From a virus, in IMG/VR virus record IMGVR_UViG_3300046323_000133, positions 1-55,019 of that record: DNA of 55,019 bases; one strand, given 5' to 3'. A program made the translations under genes and the position numbers. The notes beneath the pieces are model-generated. The model did no database searches. It had not been told where the DNA came from and saw only the letters and a program-made list of their open reading frames with translations. Positions within the stretch are counted from its first letter, which is position 1. Every line of letters begins with the position of its first letter. Below are positions 13,402-20,784 of the stretch, one piece after another.

Positions 13402-13605
13402 ATGCAAACAATAATCCTCCTTCTAGCACTAAAAGGTACTACCACCTTCAATAAAATGGACATAGCCTGCAAAGACATTACGGCTACTTGGTCCTCCTCC
13501 ACTCAACATGGCATACGTACTGGTAATACTGAGTACACTAGCATCTTTGACACATATGAAGCTTTGATGTCCGAGTTAAAAAAACATTGTCCAAGGTACT
13601 TTTAA
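13402..13605 (+). CDS. Small hypothetical protein, possible signal sequence
   Basis: The 67-residue protein begins with MQTIILLLALKGTTTF, which could be a short export signal or a buried helix. It contains two Cys. It follows the previous stop by 3 bases. Unknown. Confidence 0.55.
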   Translation: MQTIILLLALKGTTTFNKMDIACKDITATWSSSTQHGIRTGNTEYTSIFDTYEALMSELKKHCPRYF

Positions 13606-13625
13606 TCTATAAACAAGGAGCACAC

Positions 13626-13772
13626 ATGAGCCGCTACTTATTTTTCTCAATAATACTCGCAATTTGTTCTTTTATGTATTACAATACAGGAACCAGCAAT
13701 GGTGGATTTTTAGGATTACTCATATTTACCAGCCTAGCTGGCATATTAGAGCATATTTTTGAGTACACTTAA
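13626..13772 (+). CDS. Small membrane protein
   Basis: The start is at 13626 with AAGGAG upstream; the frame is open 13 codons earlier inside the previous gene. The 48-residue protein has two hydrophobic segments (YLFFSIILAICSFMYY; GLLIFTSLAGILEHIF). Likely integral membrane, unknown role. Confidence 0.6.
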   Translation: MSRYLFFSIILAICSFMYYNTGTSNGGFLGLLIFTSLAGILEHIFEYT

Positions 13773-13779
13773 TACTATT

Positions 13780-13793
13780 TGGACCGGCGTAAA
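13780..13793 (+). promoter_or_regulatory. GGACCGGCGTAAAA motif
   Basis: A one-base variant of the recurrent motif lies 20 bases before the start of the gene at 13814. The bases after it (TTTTAAAAAGGAA) also match the leader of the gene at 14103. Confidence 0.55.
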
Positions 13794-13813
13794 ATTTTAA
13801 AAAGGAATAAGGA

Positions 13814-14050
13814 ATGAATGATTTTTTAGCTGTAGCCTACATGTTTATTCAAATTGCTGGCACATGTGCTATTACGCACTACTGGCACGACGTCAGAAAA
13901 GACAGAAAGACCATCTCAATTTTAGACATTTTTATAATACTATTATTTCCACTAGTTCCGTTAGTTATGTTAGTACTATTTATAGGTATTATAATATTTA
14001 AAATATGTAAACCAGTATTAGATATAGAACTGTTTAAGCTTGACAAGTAA
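13814..14050 (+). CDS. Small membrane protein with two or more hydrophobic segments
   Basis: The 78-residue protein has a hydrophobic N-terminus (FLAVAYMFIQIAGTCAI), a basic loop (RKDRKTISI) and a long hydrophobic stretch (FIILLFPLVPLVMLVLFIGIIIF). It may be holin-like by topology, but the location in the early arm argues for host-membrane takeover. Function unknown. Confidence 0.65.
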   Translation: MNDFLAVAYMFIQIAGTCAITHYWHDVRKDRKTISILDIFIILLFPLVPLVMLVLFIGIIIFKICKPVLDIELFKLDK

Positions 14051-14068
14051 AGTAAACTGTGGTATGAT
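14040..14068 (+). promoter_or_regulatory. Strong sigma70-type promoter for the gene at 14103
   Basis: TTGACA, a 17-base spacer and TATGAT are seen, with an extended -10 TGG. The -35 element lies inside the last codons of the previous gene. The motif ACCGGC (14073-14078) falls near the expected transcription start. Confidence 0.75.
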
Positions 14069-14102
14069 AAATACCGGCTTACATTTTAAAAAAGAAAGAA
14101 AC

Positions 14103-14327
14103 ATGATTAAATTTATAATACTAACAGCACTAACAGCTTTACTACTACTATCAGGCAATTTACGAGCTTCAAATCTCGGATGTATCATAGAAGACCGCAT
14201 ATTATACACTGTAACCGAGAACGATGGAAACATAGTTGTGGCGCGCAATAAAGACAGTAAGAACATAGAATTGGTTATAATTAGACAGTTAAAAGACGTC
14301 TTAATAATAGACTGCTTAGCAAAGTAA
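14103..14327 (+). CDS. Small exported protein
   Basis: The start is placed at 14103 (AAGAAAG-type site); the frame is open upstream but those codons overlap the promoter. The 74-residue protein has a clear signal peptide (MIKFIILTALTALLLLSGNLRA) followed by a small domain with two Cys that could form a disulphide. It is followed by a terminator (14365-14386), so it forms its own short transcription unit. Confidence 0.7.
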   Translation: MIKFIILTALTALLLLSGNLRASNLGCIIEDRILYTVTENDGNIVVARNKDSKNIELVIIRQLKDVLIIDCLAK

Positions 14328-14364
14328 CAATTTACGCTAACATTTGACTGAAACTTACACACTA

Positions 14365-14386
14365 ACGGACCCTCAAGTCCGTTTTT
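14365..14386 (+). terminator. Rho-independent terminator after 14103-14327
   Basis: An ACGGAC/GTCCGT stem with a six-base loop is followed by a T5 tract. Confidence 0.8.
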
Positions 14387-14396
14387 AGCGTTTTAA

Positions 14397-14410
14397 GACC
14401 GGCATAAAGT
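14397..14410 (+). promoter_or_regulatory. AGACCGGCATAAAG motif
   Basis: A two-mismatch copy of the recurrent motif lies between the terminator and the start of 14439; it also shares TCTGCAA after it with the copy at 3277. Because a terminator precedes it, a promoter is needed here, which favours a promoter role for the motif. Confidence 0.55.
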
Positions 14411-14438
14411 CTGCAATAATTTAAAATATGGAGGACAT

Positions 14439-15041
14439 ATGATTATAAATGCCACTTTAATAAGTTCACTAAATGCTTGTTCAGACCGATATGATAATTA
14501 CGTATTACATTATGGTACAACAGACTATGACGTCGATACTTTTTTAGACTTAGACAATATTACTTATCAAGATAAAATATGGGTGTTAAGACGCATTATG
14601 AACGCCACACAAGCTAGAATTTTTGCAATTCTATGTGCGGATAGCGTTTTGCCTATTTTTGAATCTAAGTATCCTAATGATTACAGAGTAAGAAACTGTC
14701 TTAACTTCTTAAAATCTATAAAAGATTTAGGAAACTTAACAGAAGAAGAAAAGACTGAGCTAAAATTTCAAAGAAAAGCTGCTGCTGCTACTTACTCTGC
14801 TGATGCTGCTACTTACTCTGCTGCTGCTGCTTATGCTGATGCTGCTACTTACTCTGCTGCTGCTGCTGCTACTTACTCTGCTGCTGATGCTGCTACTTAC
14901 TCTGCTGCTGCTGCTGCTACTTACTCTGCTGCTGCTGCTGCTACTTACTCTGCTGCTGCTGCTTATGCTGCTTATGCTGATGCTAAAATACAGCAACAAA
15001 ATTTAAACTTAGAATACTTAAAACAAGCAATGAGTATTTAA
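14439..15041 (+). CDS. Protein with Ala/Thr/Tyr/Ser tandem repeats
   Basis: The 200-residue protein has GGAGG before its ATG. Residues 1-113 form a helical domain. Residues 114-182 are a repetitive run of units such as AAATYSA and AAAYADA, encoded by GCT-rich tandem repeats (14778-14984). The last residues are helical. A similar host or phage family with A-x-A-Y repeats is known to me only vaguely. It stands immediately before the primase (its stop overlaps that ATG by design: TAAATG). Confidence 0.75.
   Translation: MIINATLISSLNACSDRYDNYVLHYGTTDYDVDTFLDLDNITYQDKIWVLRRIMNATQARIFAILCADSVLPIFESKYPNDYRVRNCLNFLKSIKDLGNLTEEEKTELKFQRKAAAATYSADAATYSAAAAYADAATYSAAAAATYSAADAATYSAAAAATYSAAAAATYSAAAAYAAYADAKIQQQNLNLEYLKQAMSI
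14778..14984 (+). repeat. GCT-rich coding tandem repeat
   Basis: About 207 bases are built from variants of a 21-base unit (four GCT codons, then ACTTACTCT) with GAT and TAT codon substitutions and unit-length changes. It is in frame throughout and is likely to vary in copy number by slippage. Confidence 0.85.
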
Positions 15042-15872
15042 ATGTACAAAACACAACTAGAACACATATTCCAAAATGAACAGTTTATATTTACTGGGGA
15101 CGAATATTACTTACTACCTATAGACCGTTCAGCTTTCTTCTGCATTAATCCTGTTAAAAATTTAGACAATCGTCAATTAGAAAACTTATCAAACTTACAG
15201 AACTTCCTCATAGAATTTGACGAAGCATCTTATGAACAACAGTTCAAATCTATTGCGCAAATAGAAGCTTCTGGATTAAATATTGCTAGTGCAGTATTTT
15301 CAGGTTCTAAAAGTATACACCTAATATTTAGCATGGCCGAAACTCTTCAATTAGATTATAAGACAGCTTGGTTAGCCCTAGCCTCAGAAGTTCGCAGTAT
15401 AACAGGACTAACAGCAGACGCACAATGTAAAAATGCAAATAGGCTTAGCAGACTTGCAGGATTTGTGCGCCCAGATACTGGAAAAGTTCAAGAGCTGCTG
15501 CACCTTGGAGGCTTCATCAAGAATGATAAACTAATGGAATTAGTGGACCGGCATAAAATTAAGCACGCTGTAACTCAAACAACAGTTAGCCAAGACCCTA
15601 CCATGAGCGTTGAGAAGTTTGAATTAATACTAATAAAGAGGCAAAACGGACTCTACTCAAAAATAGCTAGAGTAGACGAATGGGCAGGAAGTGTAGGAAT
15701 GTATAAAGAACTATTTAACATTACCTGCTGGGCTATAGACGCTACAGGAGTTCCAGAAAGTACCTTCAAACAGTTTGCGCAAAATAAAATATTTCCTGCG
15801 CTATTAGAAGCCGGTTACCCAATAAACAAACTTGACAAGCCTATTGATAATGCTTACACTTATAAAACATAA
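15042..15872 (+). CDS. AEP-type DNA primase
   Basis: The 276-residue protein shows archaeo-eukaryotic primase features: IEFDE (57-61, metal-binding acidic motif) and SGSKSIHLIF (87-96) with the s-x-H motif His93, then NANRLSRLAGFVRPDTG. It would make primers for replication. The next gene is an SF3 helicase, the usual partner in primase-helicase modules of this type. An internal copy of the GGACCGG motif is at 15545-15558. Confidence 0.8.
   Translation: MYKTQLEHIFQNEQFIFTGDEYYLLPIDRSAFFCINPVKNLDNRQLENLSNLQNFLIEFDEASYEQQFKSIAQIEASGLNIASAVFSGSKSIHLIFSMAETLQLDYKTAWLALASEVRSITGLTADAQCKNANRLSRLAGFVRPDTGKVQELLHLGGFIKNDKLMELVDRHKIKHAVTQTTVSQDPTMSVEKFELILIKRQNGLYSKIARVDEWAGSVGMYKELFNITCWAIDATGVPESTFKQFAQNKIFPALLEAGYPINKLDKPIDNAYTYKT
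15545..15558 (+). promoter_or_regulatory. GGACCGGCATAAAA motif inside the primase gene
   Basis: An exact copy of the recurrent motif, encoding D-R-H-K in this frame. It could be an internal promoter for the helicase or a coincidence of coding. Confidence 0.35.
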
Positions 15873-15884
15873 ACAAGGGGCAAC

Positions 15885-17291
15885 ATGTACACTTCAGATT
15901 TTATACTAGACGAATTAATAGTCGGATGTAGAAACGGCTTAAAATTTGACAAAATAGTACATAATTTTATAAATAATGACAAAAAGCCTGTACCACACGA
16001 CATGGTTGATAAAGTTAAAAAAATGTTTGAAGAAGAGAAAAAGCGCTTTAATAATTTTAACTACACACAACAAGTATTAGACTTAGAATTTATATTAGAT
16101 ATTACTACTGGAGAGTACCATTTAGTAGACATATTTACTAAAGAAACTACTCCTATTAAAATTGCAGCTGTCGAAAACGCTTTTAATAAAGGAGCATTTC
16201 AGCGTATAAAAGAAAGAAAACTTTACAGCGTATTCCTAGGGTGGAACCCAGATGAAAATGTTTTCAAATACAAGGAGTCTTTAGTGGAGTCTATAAATTT
16301 ATACAAACCTGCAAAGTGGCAACTACCATATTTCTTTGAAGGTGTAGAGGTTCCAAATACCCCTATGCCTAAAGTATATGTAGATTTTTTCAAACACTTA
16401 ACAGGAAATGAACTGTCTTTAGATTACCTAATGGCTTTTACAGCTGCGACGGTACAAAGAGGGTTTAAGCCGCAGAATTATTGCGTACTTACTGGAATAC
16501 AAGGAACTGGTAAAGGCGTTTATTTCCAAATCATGCAGCAGTTATTAGACCCAGCCAACACAGGATATACAGAAGCTGTTAAAATAATTGATTCAAAATT
16601 TAATGCTTTTGCTAGAAACAAAAAGTTGATTTTTATAGACGAATTAAAGATTAAAAGCCCTGGAGAAGAAGATATATTAAAACCGTTTGTAAATGATACA
16701 ATTGCTATTGAAGCTAAAGGAGTAGATTCTCTATCAGTTAAGAATTATGCATCTCTTTTAATAGCATCTAATGACGTTGGAGAAATGAGAATTAGCACCG
16801 AAGACAGACGATTTTGCTTTGTGGACCCAGGAAATATAAAATTAGCAGACTATGTAAACAACTTAAAAAATGGACATAATGTTTCCAGCTACATTAAAAA
16901 AGTTTTATTAGACCCAGAAAATATAAAACAATTTGGAGAATTTTTACTTAATTATAAGTACGATGAAAACTTACTAATTGATATGCTAGAATCAGATACT
17001 CGTAGAACTTTAAAAGAAGAAACAGCATCTGACTGGGTAACCTCTTTACTTGCTAATGTGTGTCCTAAAAATAAGGGTAAAAAGCTTAAATTAGGCGATG
17101 TTCAAGAACAGCTTATGGAAGTTACCAATTCTAGTAAAGTACCAGGACGACGTCAATGGGTTAAAATATCTAAGGACTACCCTGGATACTTTGAAGTTAT
17201 TAGAATTAAAGAAACTAACGGAGAACAAAATTATTACATACAATTTGCAACTACAGAAAATATGCCCACTTACCTAAAGGAATCAAAATGA
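15885..17291 (+). CDS. SF3-type replicative helicase (D5/DUF5906-like)
   Basis: The 468-residue protein has Walker A GIQGTGKG (about 204-211), Walker B LIFIDEL (about 247-253), a motif C region SLLIASND (about 284-291) and an arginine-finger-like EDRRFCFVD. It should unwind DNA at the replication fork, likely as a hexamer, with the upstream primase. AAGGGG precedes the ATG. The stop overlaps the exonuclease start by 4 bases. Confidence 0.85.
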   Translation: MYTSDFILDELIVGCRNGLKFDKIVHNFINNDKKPVPHDMVDKVKKMFEEEKKRFNNFNYTQQVLDLEFILDITTGEYHLVDIFTKETTPIKIAAVENAFNKGAFQRIKERKLYSVFLGWNPDENVFKYKESLVESINLYKPAKWQLPYFFEGVEVPNTPMPKVYVDFFKHLTGNELSLDYLMAFTAATVQRGFKPQNYCVLTGIQGTGKGVYFQIMQQLLDPANTGYTEAVKIIDSKFNAFARNKKLIFIDELKIKSPGEEDILKPFVNDTIAIEAKGVDSLSVKNYASLLIASNDVGEMRISTEDRRFCFVDPGNIKLADYVNNLKNGHNVSSYIKKVLLDPENIKQFGEFLLNYKYDENLLIDMLESDTRRTLKEETASDWVTSLLANVCPKNKGKKLKLGDVQEQLMEVTNSSKVPGRRQWVKISKDYPGYFEVIRIKETNGEQNYYIQFATTENMPTYLKESK

Positions 17292-18127
17292 AACTAGTTA
17301 CTAAAGAGCCTAAAATACTACAAGATGGTTTAAATGATTGCGACAACTCTGATTACCATGCAGATAGAAAGTATCTAAGTAGTAGCGTTTTAAAAGCTGT
17401 ATACAAGTCTTTAGACATTTACTATAATGAATACATCTTAGGTAATAAAAGAGAAATTAGTACTAGCACCCAGTCTGCATTTGACCTAGGTTCATTGGTA
17501 CACAGCTACATATTAGAACCAGACAAAACTTTAAATGACTTTGCTTTTTTTACGGGATTCAGAAAAGCAGGTAAAGAGTATGAGGATTTTTTAGCAGCTC
17601 AAAATACTGGAAAGACTGTTGTAAGCAGCGCTCAGAAGCAGCAAGCAGAGGCCATGATTGAATCTTTTAAGACTTGTGACGCGGCAAAAAATTTAATTAG
17701 TAATGGATTTGCAGAGCAGACAATTTGTGGAACTCTTAAAGGAGTCCCTATAAAAGTACGCTTTGACTGGATTAACGTAGAAGATGGATACATAGCAGAT
17801 GTAAAAACTACTAGCTATCCATCAGAAAAAGAAAGCTTTAAAATGACAGTAGACGGATTAATGTACCACTTAAGTGCCGCTCTATATTGTGCAATGGCTG
17901 AGCAGTATTATGGAAAAAAGTTTGACTTCTACTTTATTGTTCTTAGTAAAAAAGACAGAACCACAGATGTATTTAAAATGAGTGAAGAAACTATGCAGGC
18001 CGGTATAGATGTTATGAATACAGCTCTCATGAAATATAAAAAAGCAAAAGAAATAAATGTCTGGACAGAACTAACAGAACCAGCTAAAGTATTAAAAGAC
18101 GTAGACTATATAATCCAGGAGATTTAA
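17288..18127 (+). CDS. RecE-like PD-(D/E)XK exonuclease (DUF3799-type)
   Basis: The 279-residue protein follows the exodeoxyribonuclease VIII pattern: N-terminal YLSSSVLKAVYKS, FDLGSLVHSYIL (with His near 70), then VRFDWINVEDGYIADVKTTSY (Asp and Lys of the D-x-K core, about 159-178) and a C-terminal YHLSAALYCAMAE helix. It would resect double-stranded DNA for recombination; a single-strand binding partner could be 19112-19489. Confidence 0.85.
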   Translation: MKLVTKEPKILQDGLNDCDNSDYHADRKYLSSSVLKAVYKSLDIYYNEYILGNKREISTSTQSAFDLGSLVHSYILEPDKTLNDFAFFTGFRKAGKEYEDFLAAQNTGKTVVSSAQKQQAEAMIESFKTCDAAKNLISNGFAEQTICGTLKGVPIKVRFDWINVEDGYIADVKTTSYPSEKESFKMTVDGLMYHLSAALYCAMAEQYYGKKFDFYFIVLSKKDRTTDVFKMSEETMQAGIDVMNTALMKYKKAKEINVWTELTEPAKVLKDVDYIIQEI

Positions 18128-18259
18128 ATGACTGAAGAACAAATCAAAATAATTATTGGCAATATTATATATGAAAGCATGTTAAAATTTGGTATTGATA
18201 AAATGGACCAAGTTTCAGAGATAGTCTACGCAGAACTTAAGAGTAAAGATTTAATATAA
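18128..18259 (+). CDS. Small helical protein
   Basis: The 43-residue protein starts one base after the exonuclease stop region (AGGAG upstream) and its stop overlaps the next ATG (TAATG). It is acidic and helical. Too short for standard cut-offs. Unrecognised. Confidence 0.55.
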   Translation: MTEEQIKIIIGNIIYESMLKFGIDKMDQVSEIVYAELKSKDLI

Positions 18260-18450
18260 TGGACACTACAATAAATGTACAATTTGACCTTTTACAAAGA
18301 TTAAAATATTATGAATCTGCTTATAATAGTAGCATCAGACTATTAAAAGCTATGCAATCTGGCTCTGAAGGACAAATACATTTATTTAGTGCTGCCAAAT
18401 ACTACAAAGAGAAGATAAACAGTATAAGAAAGGAATTACAATTAGTATGA
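18259..18450 (+). CDS. Small helical protein
   Basis: The 63-residue protein is helical and Tyr-rich (LLQRLKYYESAYNSSIRLLKAM) and overlaps the following gene by 4 bases. Unrecognised. Confidence 0.6.
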   Translation: MDTTINVQFDLLQRLKYYESAYNSSIRLLKAMQSGSEGQIHLFSAAKYYKEKINSIRKELQLV

Positions 18451-18854
18451 GTAAAAATATTGACCAGTATTTAACAGAATGCATACCAGACACTTTAACA
18501 ATTGAAAAATTTAAGACGGAAGCAAAATCTGCATTAGGACACAGAGATAATAAACAAAAGACACGCTGGAGAAATGTACCCTTATTTCTGTTTGAAGATG
18601 TAATTAAGGTAGGACAGTTCGGAGAAACAAAATATGCTACTTACAACTATCTAAAAGGATTAGGACTAAACGATACTTTAGATGCTCTTAAACGACACTT
18701 AGTTAAATTTGAATCTCCATATGAATCTGATAATGATGAAGAGTCTTTACAAAATCATTTAGCTCATGTGGCATGGAATGCAATAGTAGCTCTTCACATG
18801 TTAAAAACCCGTCCAGAATTAGACGACCGATACAAGCTACCAACCAAGGAGTAA
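18447..18854 (+). CDS. dATP/dGTP pyrophosphohydrolase-like protein (DUF5664/PF18909-type)
   Basis: The 135-residue protein matches the family pattern: GQFGETKYATYNYLKGL (56-72), LDALKRHL (78-85), and DEESLQNHLAHVAWNAIVALHML (97-119). The family, as annotated elsewhere, hydrolyses dATP or dGTP. In a phage this can shape the nucleotide pool, and in some phages it supports modified bases. No base-modification synthase (for example PurZ-like) is visible here, so simple pool control is the safer reading. Confidence 0.75.
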   Translation: MSKNIDQYLTECIPDTLTIEKFKTEAKSALGHRDNKQKTRWRNVPLFLFEDVIKVGQFGETKYATYNYLKGLGLNDTLDALKRHLVKFESPYESDNDEESLQNHLAHVAWNAIVALHMLKTRPELDDRYKLPTKE

Positions 18855-18856
18855 AT

Positions 18857-19048
18857 ATGAACTTTACAAATATAGAAGCTTCAGCAACTTTATTACTAAA
18901 CGAATTAGAATATGCAATAATAAATGGAGCTAATATTCCTGCAAATGTAATTTTACAAATGAATCAGTTAAAAATAGTTTTAGAAGATGAAAATATAAAG
19001 CTAGCCAAAGACTTAGAAGAGATGTACAATAGAAGTAAATTATTTTAA
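18857..19048 (+). CDS. Small helical protein
   Basis: The start is set at 18857 (AAGGAG upstream); the open frame extends into the previous gene without a site. The 63-residue protein is helical (ASATLLLNELEYAIINGANIPANVILQMNQLKIVLED). Not recognised. Confidence 0.65.
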   Translation: MNFTNIEASATLLLNELEYAIINGANIPANVILQMNQLKIVLEDENIKLAKDLEEMYNRSKLF

Positions 19049-19111
19049 TTAATAGTAGTGCATATAGCACGACTTAAACAGACGTTTTGATACGTCAGAA
19101 AAGAGCAACAC
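19049..19111 (+). promoter_or_regulatory. Leader with two small hairpins before the OB-like gene
   Basis: Two short inverted repeats occur in a row: GTGC-ATATA-GCAC and GACGT-TTTGAT-ACGTC. No good -35/-10 pair is seen. They may shape the leader of the 19112 mRNA. Confidence 0.35.
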
Positions 19112-19489
19112 ATGGCAAAAGAAACAGTATTTAAGAAGCAAGAGAAAGCTACGGCAGCAGGAACAACTTACATTAAGGCAAAAGAACTTAATGATAACAA
19201 AATTAAAGGAGTTATTGCAGAAGGAATTTTTGTAGGAACAGTACCTAATAATTTTGACGAGACTCCAGACAAGTCTAAGCCTAATATTAAAATTGAATTA
19301 GCTAAACCAGATTTAAATGGTAATAAGGAAGTTATTTTAAATGCAGCTGGAAATCTTAATGCACAGTTCAGAAGTGTGTCTGTAGGAACTCCAGTTCAAG
19401 TACAATACTTAGGCATGGAAAAAATTACTAGCAAAGACCCGCGTAAAAACGGAAAATCTACTCATCAATTTGAAGTTTTAGTAGGATAA
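19112..19489 (+). CDS. Possible single-stranded DNA-binding (OB-like) protein
   Basis: The 125-residue protein is beta-rich with a pattern of strands (IKGVIAEGIFVGTVPNNF, NIKIELAKPDLNGNKEVILNAAGNLNAQFRSVSVGTPVQVQYLGMEKI, QFEVLVG) that reads like an OB-fold binding protein. It sits between recombination and replication genes, where phage SSBs often lie. It lacks the acidic tail typical of SSB. Moderate inference. Confidence 0.6.
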   Translation: MAKETVFKKQEKATAAGTTYIKAKELNDNKIKGVIAEGIFVGTVPNNFDETPDKSKPNIKIELAKPDLNGNKEVILNAAGNLNAQFRSVSVGTPVQVQYLGMEKITSKDPRKNGKSTHQFEVLVG

Positions 19490-19508
19490 TATAAATAGGA
19501 GCCATACA

Positions 19509-19961
19509 ATGATAAGCAAAAAAGAACTTACAATGGGAAGAGACGTACAGTTTAAAGCTGAATATACAAAAGAAATTGACAACAATTTAAATGTTCTCTT
19601 ACAGAAGATAAATGTAGTTCGCTCAAAGTATGGCAAACCTATGACAGTAAGTAGTGGATGGAGGCCATCGGCTATTAATTCAGGAACTCCTGGAGCAGCT
19701 AAGGCCTCTAAACACTTATCAGGTTTAGCAGTAGATATAAAAGATACAGATAACAGCTTATGGAACTGGACAATAGCAAATTTAGATTTGATTCAAGAAT
19801 TAGGACTATATTTAGAAGACCGAAGATTTACAGGTACTTGGGTACATTTTCAGATTGGAGCACCTAAGTCCGGAAAACGTATATTCAAACCTTCAACAGC
19901 TCCTATGCCACACCCAGACCTATGGGATGGAAAATACGATATAAAGTACGACAAGGTATAG
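19509..19961 (+). CDS. Peptidase M15-family cell-wall peptidase
   Basis: The 150-residue protein has the zinc site SKHLSGLAVDI (His69, Asp76) and TWVHFQIG (His113), with SSGWRP upstream (48-53), as in M15 D-Ala-D-Ala carboxypeptidases and phage L-Ala-D-Glu endopeptidases. It would cut peptide stems of peptidoglycan and may be an endolysin. There is no signal peptide. It is placed oddly, inside the replication block rather than with the late lysis cluster. Confidence 0.9.
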   Translation: MISKKELTMGRDVQFKAEYTKEIDNNLNVLLQKINVVRSKYGKPMTVSSGWRPSAINSGTPGAAKASKHLSGLAVDIKDTDNSLWNWTIANLDLIQELGLYLEDRRFTGTWVHFQIGAPKSGKRIFKPSTAPMPHPDLWDGKYDIKYDKV

Positions 19962-19962
19962 C

Positions 19963-20202
19963 ATGAATATTTTAAAACAGTTAAAACAATATAAAGCAAT
20001 TTCAACTACTATAAAAGATTTAGAGTCGCGTATAGTAGATTTAGAAAATAAAATGAAATATCCCAAATTAGCACAAAGATTAAATGATACTGGACTTGGA
20101 GGAAGATATAAGAGTAAACTAGATACTCTATTACAACTTCGTTACAAAATGGAGTGTGAGAGTCGATTATTAAGACTACTAGTATTTTTAAACTTAGCAT
20201 AG
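19963..20202 (+). CDS. Coiled-coil protein
   Basis: The 79-residue protein begins one base after the M15 stop. It has a coiled coil (LKQYKAISTTIKDLESRIVDLENKM) and a hydrophobic C-terminus (LLRLLVFLNLA). Unknown; a partner for the neighbouring peptidase is possible. Confidence 0.6.
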   Translation: MNILKQLKQYKAISTTIKDLESRIVDLENKMKYPKLAQRLNDTGLGGRYKSKLDTLLQLRYKMECESRLLRLLVFLNLA

Positions 20203-20211
20203 GAGATAATC

Positions 20212-20784
20212 TTGTCTATTTCAGATGAAAAATGGGAACAAATAAGAGCTAAATGGGCAACTCAAACTGAAAAAAATACCGAAAAAGAATTTAAAAAAGA
20301 TTTAAAAAGAGGACATCAAGGAGAACATACTTTCTTTCAACTGTTTCAATCCTCAGTTACACATCTAGACGGACGTAATGCAGATTTTGAAATCAATAAA
20401 ACTGGCGAAACAATTGAGCTGAAGACAGATTATTACGACCATAGTCTAACTGAAAATTTCTTCATGGAGCGCTACTCCTACGACGATAAACCAGGAGGAC
20501 CTTGGCAGTCGGTTTCAAAGAAAATAGATTATTACATTTACTACTACCCGTCTCATAATGAGCTGTATATATTTAATGCAGAACAGTTAGTGAGACGTTT
20601 AGACCGTATCATGAAAAATGAAAAGCTTGTAAGTGTTAAAAATAAAGGCTACACTACAAGAGGTTATAAAGTTAAGCGCTCTTTAATTGAAGAGTTGTGT
20701 TTAAATTTTGAAGACATTGGACTAGTAGAAAGTAAAGGTAAAGATGATAGTAAGACAAAAAGAACATATAAACCTAGTACTTAA
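20212..20784 (+). CDS. PD-(D/E)XK nuclease, Holliday-junction-resolvase-like
   Basis: It starts with TTG, supported by AGGAG six bases upstream. The 190-residue protein has GHQGEHTFFQLF (Glu38), RNADFEI (Asp58) and IELKTD (Glu69-x-Lys71), the PD-(D/E)XK core. It may resolve branched replication or recombination products. It overlaps the polymerase gene by 41 bases, implying coupled expression. Confidence 0.75.
   Translation: MSISDEKWEQIRAKWATQTEKNTEKEFKKDLKRGHQGEHTFFQLFQSSVTHLDGRNADFEINKTGETIELKTDYYDHSLTENFFMERYSYDDKPGGPWQSVSKKIDYYIYYYPSHNELYIFNAEQLVRRLDRIMKNEKLVSVKNKGYTTRGYKVKRSLIEELCLNFEDIGLVESKGKDDSKTKRTYKPST

Noticed and set aside
14760-15006. Antisense and shifted Ser- or Leu-rich frames over the GCT repeat
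   Set aside because: They are by-products of the triplet repeat in the real gene at 14439-15041.
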